Assembly: GCA_003599535.1 (NCBI GenBank)
Contig: QZKQ01000071.1
Location: 1 to 64,000 of the forward strand
Source of the DNA: Candidatus Zixiibacteriota bacterium
GTDB taxonomy: Bacteria; Electryoneota; B3-LCP
Direction of reading: 5' to 3'
DNA: 64,000 nt
Under the pieces are notes generated by a model. That model had not been told where the DNA came from. It made no database searches and saw nothing but the letters and a program-made list of their open reading frames with translations. A program made the translations under genes and the position numbers. Positions 17,057 to 26,536 of the stretch are shown in pieces; within the stretch, counting starts at the first letter, position 1, and the number at the start of each line of letters is the position of its first letter.

Positions 17057-18025
17057 ATGAAAGTTCTGGTTTTCGCGGAACAGCGGGAAGGTGAGTTTCG
17101 CAAGGCCGCCCTGGAGGCGTGCGGCGCGGGCCGGCGCCTGGCCGAAGGCGGCGAACTGGTAGGCGTGGTGATCGGCCGGGGGGCTTCCGCCGCCGCACCC
17201 AAGCTGGCGGCCTACGGGCCCGACCGGATCCTGACGGTCGAGCACCCGCAGTTGGAACTGTACTCCACCGAAGGTTACACCACCGCCCTGGAAGCGGCCA
17301 TCAAGCAGGAGCAGCCGGACGCGGTGCTGATCGCCGGCACGGCCACCGGCCGCGACCTGGGGCCCCGCCTGGGAGCTCGCCTGGGCGTGCCGGTGCTGGC
17401 CGACGTCATCAACCTGTCCTGGAATGAGGGCAAGCTGGCCGCGGTGCGGCCCATCTACGCCGGCAAGCTGCACCTGTCGGTGCGCAGCCAGGCCCAGCCC
17501 GGAGTGGCCACCACCCGGCCCAAGGCCTTCCCCGCCGGCGCGCCCGATCCCGGGCGGCAGGCGCAGATTTCCCCCCTGGAGGTGGAGCTGGCCCCGGACG
17601 CCATCCGCGCCCGGGTGACCCAAATGCACTCCGAGGCCGAAGGCACCATCGAACTGACCGAGGCCGACATCGTGGTCTCGGGCGGCCGCGGGCTGAAGAG
17701 CCATGAGAATTTCAAACTGCTGGAAGAGCTGGCCCGGACCCTGGGCGCGGCGGTGGGCGCTTCCCGCGCGGCGGTGGATTCCGGCTGGCGCACCCACGGC
17801 GACCAGGTGGGGCAGACCGGTAAAGTGGTTTCGCCCACCCTGTACATCGCCTGCGGCATTTCCGGCGCCATCCAGCACCTGGCGGGGATGACCTCGTCCA
17901 AGGTGATCGTGGCCATCAACAAGGACCCCGAAGCCCCCATCTTCAAGATCGCCGACTACGGCATCGTGGGGGACGTGTTCGAGGTGGTCCCAGCGCTGAC
18001 GGAAGCCATAAAGGCGATGAAATAG
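17057..18025 (+). CDS. etfA: Electron transfer flavoprotein alpha subunit (FixB type)
   Basis: 322 aa from the ATG at 17057, 4 bp after GGAGG; the GTG just before it is too close to that site. The N-terminal Etf domain ([20 protein letters not shown]) is followed by the C-terminal FAD-binding domain: [41 protein letters not shown] and [14 protein letters not shown]. The FAD here passes electrons on to FixC. 50 bp separate it from etfB and 10 bp from fixC. Confidence 0.96.
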   Translation: MKVLVFAEQREGEFRKAALEACGAGRRLAEGGELVGVVIGRGASAAAPKLAAYGPDRILTVEHPQLELYSTEGYTTALEAAIKQEQPDAVLIAGTATGRDLGPRLGARLGVPVLADVINLSWNEGKLAAVRPIYAGKLHLSVRSQAQPGVATTRPKAFPAGAPDPGRQAQISPLEVELAPDAIRARVTQMHSEAEGTIELTEADIVVSGGRGLKSHENFKLLEELARTLGAAVGASRAAVDSGWRTHGDQVGQTGKVVSPTLYIACGISGAIQHLAGMTSSKVIVAINKDPEAPIFKIADYGIVGDVFEVVPALTEAIKAMK

Positions 18026-18035
18026 GGAGTTACCC

Positions 18036-19343
18036 ATGTCCGACTCCGAAAAATTCGATTGCCTGGTCGTCGGGGCGGGGCCGGCGGGAATCTCCGCCGC
18101 CCTGGCCCTGGCCCGGGCGGGAATCCAGGTGGCGGTGCTGGAACGGGGCGAATACCCCGGCGCCAAAAACGTCATGGGCGGGATTCTTTTCACCACCGTC
18201 CTGAACAAGCTGCTGCCCGAATTCTGGAAGCAGGCCCCGGTGGAGCGGCACGTCACCCAACGGCGCTTCTCCATGCTCTCCCGCGACGGCGAAGTGGCCC
18301 TGGACTTCCGCACCGGCGCCTACAACGAGCCGCCCTACAACCACACCTGGACGGTGCTCCGCTCCAAGTTCGACCGCTGGTTCGCCGAGCAGGCCGAGGC
18401 GGCCGGGGTGATGATCGTCCCCGGCATGATGGTCTCCGAGCTGCTGGTGGAAAACGGCAAGGTGGTCGGGGTCAAAACCGAACCCGGCGGCGACGAGCTG
18501 CGCTCCGACGTGGTCATCTCCGCCGAAGGGGTCAACTCTTTCCTGGCCGAGCAGGTGGGTCTGCGCCGGCCCCACGACCCCCGGCACATGGCCGTGGCGG
18601 TCAAGGAAGTCATCGCCCTGCCCGCCTCCGTCATCGAGGACCGCTTCCGCATCAGCGGCGATGAGGGGAGCGCCTGGGAGGTGTTCGGGCAGGCGGTGCA
18701 GGGAACGTTCGGGTCGGGTTTCGTGTACACCAATAAGGACAGCATCTCCATCGGGGTGGGGTCCACCATCCACGACATGACGCGCCACCGCCTGAACCCC
18801 AACGAGGTGCTGGAGCAGTTCAAGCGGCATCCGGCCATCCGCCCGCTGGTGCGGGGCGGGGAGACCCTGGAATACGCCGCCCACATGATCCCCGAAGGCG
18901 GCTTCACCCATCTGCCCCGCATGGTCATGGACGGCCTGATCCTGACCGGCGACGCCGCCGGGCTGGTCAACGCCAGCCATTACCACGAGGGATCCAACCT
19001 GGCCATGGCCTCGGGGCTCTACGCCGCCGAGACGGTGGTCGAGGCCAAGCGCCGGGGCGACTTCAGCGCCGCCACGCTGTCCCAATACGCCAACAAGCTG
19101 GAACACAGCTTCGTGCTGCAGGATCTGCGCAAGTTCCAGCGGGTGTCCGCCTATTTCAACGAAAATCCGCACACGCTCCGGGATTACCCCGACGTCATGG
19201 TGAGGCTGCTCTCCGACTACTTCACCGTCAGTGAGAAGCCCAAGGCGGAAATTGAGAAGGAGGTCATCCGCAAGTTCCGCAGCGAAATCGGGGTACTCAA
19301 TTTAGTCAAGGATGTATTCAAAATCGGGAGGGCCATGCGATGA
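18036..19343 (+). CDS. fixC: FixC-type electron transfer flavoprotein:quinone oxidoreductase
   Basis: 435 aa. An FAD Rossmann fold begins at residue 6 (FDCLVVGAGPAGISAALALARAG), with ERGEYPGAKNVMGG and the late FAD motif GLILTGDAAGLVN. The size and the AHMIPEGG motif fit FixC/ETF-QO. FixC takes electrons from FixB and reduces the membrane quinone pool. The stop codon overlaps the start of fixX by 4 bp (ATGA), indicating translational coupling. Confidence 0.95.
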   Translation: MSDSEKFDCLVVGAGPAGISAALALARAGIQVAVLERGEYPGAKNVMGGILFTTVLNKLLPEFWKQAPVERHVTQRRFSMLSRDGEVALDFRTGAYNEPPYNHTWTVLRSKFDRWFAEQAEAAGVMIVPGMMVSELLVENGKVVGVKTEPGGDELRSDVVISAEGVNSFLAEQVGLRRPHDPRHMAVAVKEVIALPASVIEDRFRISGDEGSAWEVFGQAVQGTFGSGFVYTNKDSISIGVGSTIHDMTRHRLNPNEVLEQFKRHPAIRPLVRGGETLEYAAHMIPEGGFTHLPRMVMDGLILTGDAAGLVNASHYHEGSNLAMASGLYAAETVVEAKRRGDFSAATLSQYANKLEHSFVLQDLRKFQRVSAYFNENPHTLRDYPDVMVRLLSDYFTVSEKPKAEIEKEVIRKFRSEIGVLNLVKDVFKIGRAMR

Positions 19344-19651
19344 GCGAACCAGTGGCGCCGGCCGACGACAAGCTGAAAGAGACCATTGAAGATAAGCTGT
19401 ACCTGGTCAAGTACAAGCCCGACAAGCAGTCGCACATTGAAGTCATTCAGGAAGTCTTCAAGGCGGACAAGCTCAAGGTGGTGTTGTACATCTGCCCCGC
19501 CAAGGTCTACACCCTGAACGAGGAGACGGGCGAGTGCCTGGTCAATCACGAGAATTGTCTGGAATGCGGCACCTGCGCCATCGCCGCGCCGGAATACGTC
19601 AAGTGGCGTTACCCCCGGGGCGGATTCGGCGTGCAGTATAAACTGGGATGA
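19340..19651 (+). CDS. fixX: FixX-type ferredoxin-like protein
   Basis: 103 aa. Cysteines lie in ICPAKVY and in NHENCLECGTCAIAAPEYVKWRYPRGGFGVQYK, the standard FixX arrangement for one [4Fe-4S] cluster. FixX relays electrons within the FixABCX complex. Coupled to fixC by a 4-bp overlap. Only 30 bp and no terminator separate it from the next membrane glycosyltransferase gene, so readthrough is likely. Confidence 0.94.
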   Translation: MSEPVAPADDKLKETIEDKLYLVKYKPDKQSHIEVIQEVFKADKLKVVLYICPAKVYTLNEETGECLVNHENCLECGTCAIAAPEYVKWRYPRGGFGVQYKLG

Positions 19652-19681
19652 TCACACGGTGAAACCACGGGGGGATTTCCG

Positions 19682-21127
19682 GTGAACTGGATACGCCGAC
19701 GCTGGAACCGGCTGACTGCGGCGGAGCAACGTTACGTTCTCATCCTGGCGGCCCTTGCCCTGGCGGTGCGCCTGGTTTACGCCTTTTCGGTGGACCTGAT
19801 CCCCGCAGATTACATGGGGATTGACCTGGACGCCGTGGAATACGATTACCTGGGCGTCAACGTGGCCGAAGGCAAGGGCCTGGTGGACCGCTTCGGGTTT
19901 CCCACCTCGTTTCGCTTCCCCGCCTACCCCTTCCTCCTGGGATTCATCTACTTCCTGTTCGGGCACAGTCACATGGCGGTGCTGGTGATCCAGGCCTTCA
20001 TGGGCGTGGCGACGCCGCTGCTGATTTACTTCACCGCCCGCCATCTCCTGCCGGAAACCACCAGCCGCATCGCCGGGGCGGTGGGCGCCATCTACCCCGG
20101 GTTCGTGTACTTCGTCGGCTGGCTGATGACGGAGAACCTGTTTCTCCTGCTGATCAGCCTGCTGTTGTACTACACAGTCAGTCTGGGGCGGGTGGCCTCC
20201 TGGAGAAAACTGGTGTTCCTGGGGGTCCTGCTGGGACTGCTGGGGCTGACCCGGGGGGTGGGCCTGCCCTTCCTGGGCCTGATTCCCGCCTACATTTTCC
20301 TGCGCCACCGGGGCGATTTCCGCACCCGGCTGGTGCGTTCCGGGGCGGTTATGGCCGTCGGCTGCCTGACCCTGCTGCCCTGGACGGTGCGCAATTACCT
20401 CCAATTCGACCGCCTCATGCTGCCCTCGGCGGAAGGCGGCGTGGTTCTGTGGCTGGGGTTCAACGATGTGCCCCTGATTCACTACCAGACTGACGCCGCG
20501 TTCGAGTACGTCGAGCGAGTGGGACGGGAGCACGCCCGCAGCGAGGAATTCTACCGTCTGCTGGCCGACCACAACCTCTTCGGCATCACCGCCATGAAGG
20601 AGTTGTTCCGCCTCTACTACCCGGACGAGCCGCCGCCGCAGAGCGAGGTGGAGGCGTCCGACCGGCTGGGGGCCAAGGCCCAGGTGCTCCTGTTCCAGAG
20701 CCCCATGGCCTGGGTGTACAAGTCCATCAAGCAGGTATTCCGCTTCTGGCACGTGCTGGATGAGCGGGGGCGCTACGTCTACGGCTACGGGTTTATCATC
20801 CCCTTCTTCTTCGCCGGGGCCTGGCTGCAGCGGCGCCGGGTGATGGACTTCATGCCCCTCTACCTCTACCCCGCGGTGCTTTACGCTGTGGCCATCGTCT
20901 TCTTTGCCGACGCCCGCTTCCGGCTCCCCTTCGAAGGGGTACTGATCATCGTGGGGGCCTGGGGCATCGAGCGCTTCCTGGCCCGCTTCAAGCCGGTGTA
21001 CTGGGGATACGGGATCCTGGCCGTTTTCTTCCTGGCCAACTACTACCTGAGGCTGCATTCGCCGCAGGTCCGCCTGGCCATCCGTTCGGTGGCGGGAGCC
21101 CTGGGCTTTCAGATGGCGGAAATATAA
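19682..21127 (+). CDS. GT39/ArnT-like membrane glycosyltransferase
   Basis: 481 aa with about ten hydrophobic segments. GTG start with GGGGGG upstream. The first periplasmic loop after segment 1 has the family pattern of an acidic pair and a Tyr (DLDAVEYDYLGVNVAEGKGLVDRFG), followed by RFPAYPFLLG. Such enzymes use polyprenyl-phosphate sugars to glycosylate lipids or proteins on the outer face of the inner membrane. Acceptor unknown. It follows fixX at 30 bp and precedes a radical SAM gene at 30 bp. Confidence 0.85.
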   Translation: MNWIRRRWNRLTAAEQRYVLILAALALAVRLVYAFSVDLIPADYMGIDLDAVEYDYLGVNVAEGKGLVDRFGFPTSFRFPAYPFLLGFIYFLFGHSHMAVLVIQAFMGVATPLLIYFTARHLLPETTSRIAGAVGAIYPGFVYFVGWLMTENLFLLLISLLLYYTVSLGRVASWRKLVFLGVLLGLLGLTRGVGLPFLGLIPAYIFLRHRGDFRTRLVRSGAVMAVGCLTLLPWTVRNYLQFDRLMLPSAEGGVVLWLGFNDVPLIHYQTDAAFEYVERVGREHARSEEFYRLLADHNLFGITAMKELFRLYYPDEPPPQSEVEASDRLGAKAQVLLFQSPMAWVYKSIKQVFRFWHVLDERGRYVYGYGFIIPFFFAGAWLQRRRVMDFMPLYLYPAVLYAVAIVFFADARFRLPFEGVLIIVGAWGIERFLARFKPVYWGYGILAVFFLANYYLRLHSPQVRLAIRSVAGALGFQMAEI

Positions 21128-21157
21128 CCCGCCGGTTCACCCGGCGCCTCGATACGC

Positions 21158-22633
21158 ATGGAAATACCCCGGCCGTTGCGCCTGCTGCTGCTCAGGCCCA
21201 GTTCCGAAGTCTACACCTCCACCCCTCCCATGGGGATCTTGACCCTGGCCGCCTACTACCGCGACCTGGGGTTGTGCGAGGTGGAGGTCTTCGATGGCCG
21301 GGCGCATGTCGCCACCACGGAACAGGTGGTGGAAAAAGCGCGGGAATTCCAGCCCGACGTGGTGGGCCTGAGCCTGTTTTCCATGGAGCGCACCGAGGGG
21401 CATGAGACGGCCTGGGCCCTCAAGCAGGCGCTGCCGAACGCGACCATCGTCTGCGGCGGGCCGTACCCCACCACCGAGTACCGCGAGGCGCTGCAGAACC
21501 CGGCCATTGACTTCGCCGTGGTGGGCGAAGGGGAAATCAGCGGGGCTGAACTGCTGCGCGCCCTTCAAGTCGGGCAACTGCCCGACAGCATTCCCGGCGT
21601 CTCCTGGCGCCGTGACGGGGTGGCGGTGGAACCTCGGGACCGCGAGTTCATCCAGAATCTGGACGCCCTGCCTCATCCCGCTTGGGACCTGCTCGACCTG
21701 GAGTACTACTTCTACCATTCGCCCAAGCCGGCGCCCATGAACCTGTACCAGAAGCGGGTCCGCTCGGCGCCGGTGTTCACCTCCCGCGGCTGTCCTTACC
21801 GCTGCACCTACTGCCATAACCTCTTCGGCAAGAAGCTGCGCCGCCATTCCGTCCCCTACGTGCTGGACGAGATCACCTATCTGAAAGAGAAGAAGGGGGT
21901 CGAGGAGATCGAGGTCACCGACGACATCTTCAACCTCGATCCGGAATGGACCCGGGAGTTCACCCAGGCCATCATTGACCGCAACCTGGGCCTGACCTTC
22001 TCCTTCCCCAACGGGCTGCGCGCCGACCGCATGACCGAAGAGGTGGTGGACGCCCTGGTGCGCATGGGCACCTACCGCATCGTCTACGCCGTGGAAACCG
22101 GCTCTCCGCGCATTCAGAAGGAGATCCACAAGAACGTGGACCTGGAGAAGGCCCGGCGCATGATTGACTACACCGCCTCCAAGGGGGTCTCCGTGGGGTC
22201 CTTCTTCATCCTGGGCTTCCTGGACGAGACTGAGGCGGAGATGCGCCAGACCATCCACTTCGCCTGCCGGTCGCGGCTGTCCACCGCCTCCTTCTTCATC
22301 CTGACTCCCTTCCCCGGCACGGAGATCTACCGCCAGGCGCAGGCCCGGCAGGTGGCCCTGGAGAGCGTAAACTACACCCATTACTACGCCCTGAGCGCCA
22401 ATTTAAGCCGGGTGCCGGACAAGAAGCTGCTGCGGCTGCGGCTGTGGGCCTACCTGCGGTTCTACGGCAACCCGCTGCGGCTGCTGCGCATGGTGCGCAC
22501 CACCCCGCTGCACCGGCATTTCTTCCGCACCCTGGCCAAGGCGTTCCTCTACTTTGTCGTGACGCCCAAGAACGCCCCCCGCCGGGACGTGAAGGAATTC
22601 CTGACCCAGGGACCGGTCCCGGCGCCGGAATGA
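21158..22633 (+). CDS. B12-binding-domain radical SAM protein
   Basis: 491 aa. Residues about 8-150 form a cobalamin-binding-like domain (PPMGILTLAAYYRD, PDVVGLSLFSMERTEG, ATIVCGGPYPT, VVGEGE). The radical SAM domain has Cys212, Cys216 and Cys219 in SRGCPYRCTYCHN for the [4Fe-4S] cluster, then VETGSPRIQKEI and SFFILGFLDETEAEM. Such enzymes methylate or rearrange lipids, cofactors or antibiotics. The substrate cannot be read; the neighbours hint at envelope or lipid chemistry. Confidence 0.92.
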   Translation: MEIPRPLRLLLLRPSSEVYTSTPPMGILTLAAYYRDLGLCEVEVFDGRAHVATTEQVVEKAREFQPDVVGLSLFSMERTEGHETAWALKQALPNATIVCGGPYPTTEYREALQNPAIDFAVVGEGEISGAELLRALQVGQLPDSIPGVSWRRDGVAVEPRDREFIQNLDALPHPAWDLLDLEYYFYHSPKPAPMNLYQKRVRSAPVFTSRGCPYRCTYCHNLFGKKLRRHSVPYVLDEITYLKEKKGVEEIEVTDDIFNLDPEWTREFTQAIIDRNLGLTFSFPNGLRADRMTEEVVDALVRMGTYRIVYAVETGSPRIQKEIHKNVDLEKARRMIDYTASKGVSVGSFFILGFLDETEAEMRQTIHFACRSRLSTASFFILTPFPGTEIYRQAQARQVALESVNYTHYYALSANLSRVPDKKLLRLRLWAYLRFYGNPLRLLRMVRTTPLHRHFFRTLAKAFLYFVVTPKNAPRRDVKEFLTQGPVPAPE

Positions 22634-22679
22634 TCCCGTTCCTTCCCGGCCTTCCACTTCTTTGCGACGTACTACGCCC

Positions 22680-23579
22680 ATGAACCATTCTTCCCGGATT
22701 TCCCGCCCCCTCCTGTCCGCCCTGGTTTGCGTTCTCCTGGCGCTGGCCTGGCTGCTGGCCTCCTGCGACAGCGACGACTCCGGCGGCACCTTCGCTCTGC
22801 CCCCGCCCCAGCCCCTGGTTCATCCCGCCGACTGCACCCTGGTCCTGGTGCCCGCCGGCCCCGTGGTCCTGGGGAACGTCCCGGAGGGATGGGGCAATTA
22901 CCAGGTCACCCCGGAGGTGGTCCCGGTGGATTCCTTTTACCTGGAACGCTACGAAGTCAGCAACCTGCGCTACGCCGCCTACCTGGCGGCGGCGCTGGAT
23001 TCCGGTTTGGTGGAGTATGATGGACAGAATGTCTACCAGGTTTCCACCGGAAAGCTGCTGCTGCGAACTGCGGCGGCGGAATCGCGCCTCCAGTACGTGG
23101 ATTCCCTGGACACCTTCGTGGCCGAAGCCGGGTACGAGAACCTCCCGGTGGCCCTGGTGAGCTGGTACGGCGCCCAGGCCTTCGCCGAGTTCTACGGCCG
23201 GCGGCTGCCCACGGAAGTCGAATGGGAGAAGGCGGCGCGCGGCACGGTGGACCTGTTCGGTAAAGTAGACGGCGTGGGGGTGGGCTACCCCTACCCCTGG
23301 GGCGACCAGGCCCCCAACGCCCAACTGGCCAACTTCGACAGCGGCCTGGGGGGGCTGGAGGTAGTGCAGTCCTATCCCCAGGGCATGAGCTGGTACGGAG
23401 CCTTCAACATGGGAGGCAATGCGTGGGAATGGACCGCCACCGCCAACGGGAGTTCCCGGGTGCGGCGGGGCGGCAGTTATCTCTCCTCGGCGGAAATGCT
23501 TCTGACCGCCGCCCGCTTCTTCTCCGATCCTGCCATCACCGACAAGGCCATCGGCTTCCGCTGCGCGATGGATCCCTGA
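22680..23579 (+). CDS. Lipoprotein with formylglycine-generating-enzyme (SUMF1) domain
   Basis: 299 aa from the ATG at 22680; an upstream TTG at 22662 lacks a signal. The N-terminus is a lipoprotein signal (LLASC lipobox near residue 26). The SUMF1 domain shows VPVDSFYLERYEVSNLRYAAYL, RRLPTEVEWEKAARG, PYPWGDQAPNAQLANF, GNAWEWTA, RVRRGGSYLSS and the final KAIGFRCAM. Bona fide FGE activates sulfatases, but most bacterial relatives have other roles, and no sulfatase lies nearby. An outer-membrane-anchored binding or enzymatic role is likely. Confidence 0.87.
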   Translation: MNHSSRISRPLLSALVCVLLALAWLLASCDSDDSGGTFALPPPQPLVHPADCTLVLVPAGPVVLGNVPEGWGNYQVTPEVVPVDSFYLERYEVSNLRYAAYLAAALDSGLVEYDGQNVYQVSTGKLLLRTAAAESRLQYVDSLDTFVAEAGYENLPVALVSWYGAQAFAEFYGRRLPTEVEWEKAARGTVDLFGKVDGVGVGYPYPWGDQAPNAQLANFDSGLGGLEVVQSYPQGMSWYGAFNMGGNAWEWTATANGSSRVRRGGSYLSSAEMLLTAARFFSDPAITDKAIGFRCAMDP

Positions 23580-23600
23580 CCCCGAACTCACCCTTCCATA

Positions 23601-23632
23601 TCCCGCCCAGTAACTGCGGCGGGATTTTTTTT
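23601..23632 (+). terminator. Terminator after the SUMF1-domain gene
   Basis: TCCCGCC/GGCGGGA stem followed by a run of eight T, 22 bp past the stop. Confidence 0.9.
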
Positions 23633-23746
23633 GCGCCTCTCTTCACAAATGTTGCTGCGGCTTCGTATCATCAGCACGGGGCCGTGTTGGCCTTTCTGTA
23701 CCCTCACGGGCACTTGTCACGACCGCATGATTTTCTTGGAGGGCGT

Positions 23747-24958
23747 ATGAGAGGGATTTCCCGGCTGGCTATTCCGGCGCTCCTGGCGGCGATGATTCCG
23801 GCGGCCGCCTTGGCGCAGACGGTGGATATCTACGGGCAGGTGGGGACCTACGACGGTTCCTGCATCCCGGGTGAAGGCATCAACGGCCTCACCGTGCAAC
23901 TGTACACCAGTGAAGCACCGTACCTGAATTTCTGCGATACCACCTGCACCGATTCCAACTTCATGACCCAACACTCGCTGAACTCCCCCCACGGCATCTT
24001 CTATTTCGACGACGTGCCGCAGCGCGGCGACTATTGGCTGGAGATCTGCGTCCCCGACGGCTGGGCGGTGGCGGCGGATCCCACCCAGTTTCCCGGCTGG
24101 AATGCCAATCCCCGCGAGGTCGGCGACGATTACTTCCGCTGCTTCCTGCTGCTGCCGGCCTGCGGTTTCTCCCCGCACAGCAAGGGCTTCTGGAAGCACC
24201 AGGCGACGGTGGCCGCGGGAGGCCCGGGCAATGCCCAAGTCCCGGCGGACGACCTGCAGGATTTCCTGGACTGGATTTACGCCGAATTAGACGGCGCCAA
24301 CTACTTCCCGGTGGAAGGCGTCACTTCGGTGGGCGGCGCGGCGCTGACGCCCCAGGATATGCTGAACACCTTCGAACTGCCCAACGGCGGGGCCGCCGGC
24401 ATGGTCAACAAGGCCAGGAAACAGCTCCTGGCCCTGCTGCTGAACGTGGCGGCGGACTACCTGGACGTCTACGGGGTCATCAGCCAGGACGGCCGCACCG
24501 TGTCCCAGGCCTTCCAGTTCGGCGCGGACATGATCACCGGCGGCGGCGATGAAATTGAGACCGCCAAGGACGTCATGGATTGGATCAACAACGGCAATGT
24601 CGTGCCGGAAGGGTGGATTCCGGGCACCTACGGGCTGGCCTACGCCCCCGGCGATGACGAGGAGCGGCCGGTGGAAGAACCGCTGGCGGCGTCGGACCGC
24701 TTGACGCTCTACCGCAACTATCCCAACCCCTTCAACCCCTCTACCGTCATCCGTTTCGATCTGCGCGAGGCGGGCCGGGTGGACCTGCGCGTGTACGACC
24801 TGGCAGGCCGGCTGGTACAGGCCGTCGAGGCGGGATGGCGGGAGGCGGGGTTGCAGGAAATCGCCCTGGACGCCGCGGGTCTGCCTTCCGGGCTCTACCT
24901 GTACCGCCTGGAAAGCGGGGGAACCGCCGCTGCGGGAAAAATGATCCTGATGAAATAG
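23747..24958 (+). CDS. Secreted GYWKH-type protein with sorting domain, tandem copy 1
   Basis: 403 aa from the ATG at 23747 (TTGGAGGG just upstream; signal peptide LLAAMIPAAALAQ). The long open frame upstream to 23423 is antisense-like noise inside the previous gene. An N-terminal transthyretin-like segment (VDIYGQVGTYDGSC) precedes a domain with SPHSKGFWKHQATVAAGG, MVNKARKQLLALLLNVAADYL and FGADMITGG. The C-terminus is a sorting-type domain (NYPNPFNPSTVIRFDL, VYDLAGRLVQ, SGLYLYRLESG, KMILMK). Closely related to the next gene. Probably displayed on the cell surface. Confidence 0.84.
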   Translation: MRGISRLAIPALLAAMIPAAALAQTVDIYGQVGTYDGSCIPGEGINGLTVQLYTSEAPYLNFCDTTCTDSNFMTQHSLNSPHGIFYFDDVPQRGDYWLEICVPDGWAVAADPTQFPGWNANPREVGDDYFRCFLLLPACGFSPHSKGFWKHQATVAAGGPGNAQVPADDLQDFLDWIYAELDGANYFPVEGVTSVGGAALTPQDMLNTFELPNGGAAGMVNKARKQLLALLLNVAADYLDVYGVISQDGRTVSQAFQFGADMITGGGDEIETAKDVMDWINNGNVVPEGWIPGTYGLAYAPGDDEERPVEEPLAASDRLTLYRNYPNPFNPSTVIRFDLREAGRVDLRVYDLAGRLVQAVEAGWREAGLQEIALDAAGLPSGLYLYRLESGGTAAAGKMILMK

Positions 24959-24980
24959 CCGGAGAAACTGCTTGCTAACG

Positions 24981-25005
24981 GGCGGGTTGACACCCGCCTT
25001 TTTTT
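24981..25005 (+). terminator. Terminator after tandem copy 1
   Basis: GGCGGGT/ACCCGCC stem with a TGAC loop and a seven-base T run. Confidence 0.92.
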
Positions 25006-25087
25006 ATTCCTGTGCGCCGCGTCACCATCGGGCGGTCCGGGATTGCGCATATTATGGCCGGAATGTCACATAAACCAGGGGGGATAC

Positions 25088-26293
25088 ATGCATCATATGC
25101 ACCGCTTTGTCGCACTTCCGTTGGTCTTGCTGGTCGTGTTGGTGGGAAGCGCCCAAGCTGAAGTCTGGGACGTTTACGGCCAGGTCCGCATTTATAACGG
25201 CACCTGCAATACCGGCATCGGCATGAACGGAGTCACCGTCGTGCTGCGTAACACGTCTACCGGGCAAACCTGGTCCACGGTCACCGTGACCGATCAGGCC
25301 TTTATGAATACCCACGGGCTGACCTCGCCCCTGGGGATTTACTATTTCCACGAGGTGCCCTACAGCACCGCCTACGAAGTGGAAGTCATCGAACCGCTGG
25401 GCGTGGTCTGTTCCACCGCTGAACCGCCGCCCTGGAACGCCAATCCCCGCCCGGTGGGCTCACAGAACTACCGCTGCTTCCTGATGGATCTGGCCGGCAC
25501 CGATTTCTCCCCGCACACCATCGGCTACTGGAAGCACCAGTGCACCGTGGCGGCCGGAGGCAACGGCCATCCCCAGGTGCCGCCGGCCCAGTTGGCCGTC
25601 TACTTCCAGATGATCTACGACCTGTTCAACGACGCTCCGCACTTCCCCATCGCGGGCGTCAGCCATCATAACAACGGCCCTCTGACGCCGCAGGCGGCGC
25701 TGGCCACCTTCAACGCCCCCAACGGCGGCTCGGCGGGTATGGTCAACAAGACCCGGAAGCAGCTCCTGGCCCTGCTGCTGAACGTCGTCTCGGAATACGT
25801 GTACGTGTGGCAGGACATCAGCACCGACGACCGGGTCATCTCCCAGGCCATCACCTTCGCCGCGGACATGATCACCCCGGCGGCGGGATCGGCCATCTCC
25901 ACGGCGCAGAGCGCCCTGGACAAGATCAATAACGGGCAGGTGGTCCCCGCCGGCTGGATTCCCGACAGCTATGAGCTGATCTACTACGGTTCGCCCCAGG
26001 GTGCCGTGATCCCGGCGGCGACCCTGCCGGAAACGCCCCTGCTGCTGGACAATTACCCCAATCCCTTCAACCCCGTCACCACCGTCATCTTCGCGCTGCC
26101 GGAAGCAGGTGAAGTCACCGTGGCGGTGTACGACCTGGCCGGCCGGGAAGTGGCCCGCCTGGCGGACGGCTGGCGGGAAGCGGGCCGGCATGAAATCACC
26201 TTCGACGCCTCCGGTCTGGCCTCGGGCCTGTACCTCTGCCGCCTGACGTCCGGACCACATTCCGGCATCACCCGGATGATACTGGTCAAATAG
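25088..26293 (+). CDS. Secreted GYWKH-type protein with sorting domain, tandem copy 2
   Basis: 401 aa from the ATG at 25088 (GGGGGG upstream; signal peptide LPLVLLVVLVGSAQA). Same layout as the preceding gene: VWDVYGQVRIYNGTC, SPHTIGYWKHQCTVAAGG, MVNKTRKQLLALLLNVVSEYV, FAADMITPA, then NYPNPFNPVTTVIFAL, VYDLAGREVARL, SGLYLCRL, MILVK. The GYWK-H motif followed by a helical KTRKQLLALLLN region is known from many secreted bacterial proteins of unknown function. Each copy has its own terminator. Confidence 0.84.
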   Translation: MHHMHRFVALPLVLLVVLVGSAQAEVWDVYGQVRIYNGTCNTGIGMNGVTVVLRNTSTGQTWSTVTVTDQAFMNTHGLTSPLGIYYFHEVPYSTAYEVEVIEPLGVVCSTAEPPPWNANPRPVGSQNYRCFLMDLAGTDFSPHTIGYWKHQCTVAAGGNGHPQVPPAQLAVYFQMIYDLFNDAPHFPIAGVSHHNNGPLTPQAALATFNAPNGGSAGMVNKTRKQLLALLLNVVSEYVYVWQDISTDDRVISQAITFAADMITPAAGSAISTAQSALDKINNGQVVPAGWIPDSYELIYYGSPQGAVIPAATLPETPLLLDNYPNPFNPVTTVIFALPEAGEVTVAVYDLAGREVARLADGWREAGRHEITFDASGLASGLYLCRLTSGPHSGITRMILVK

Positions 26294-26378
26294 GGAGGAA
26301 ACCGGTTGCGGCGAGGGTGGCGACAGGGCAGTCACCCGCGCCCGGCACAGAGTTCCTTTCACCGTTCCCCTTAACCAG

Positions 26379-26409
26379 AAAGGACGGAAGCTTCGGGCTT
26401 CCGTCCTTT
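26379..26409. terminator. Terminator after tandem copy 2
   Basis: Perfect 12-bp stem AAAGGACGGAAG/CTTCCGTCCTTT around a CTTCGGG loop, followed by CCGTTTTC. Confidence 0.85.
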
Positions 26410-26447
26410 CCGTTTTCTCCCCACCCTTTAAGTCTTAAAAAAATCTC

Positions 26448-26476
26448 TTGCATTTCCCGCCACTGATTATTATTTT
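26448..26476 (+). promoter_or_regulatory. Promoter of the MinD-like gene
   Basis: TTGCAT at 26448-26453, 17-bp spacer, TATTTT at 26471-26476, 60 bp before the start codon. Confidence 0.6.
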
Positions 26477-26536
26477 ACTGCCTGAGTTAATATTTCCATC
26501 CTCCCGAACCGGAAACCATTCTAACTTGGCAATCCC

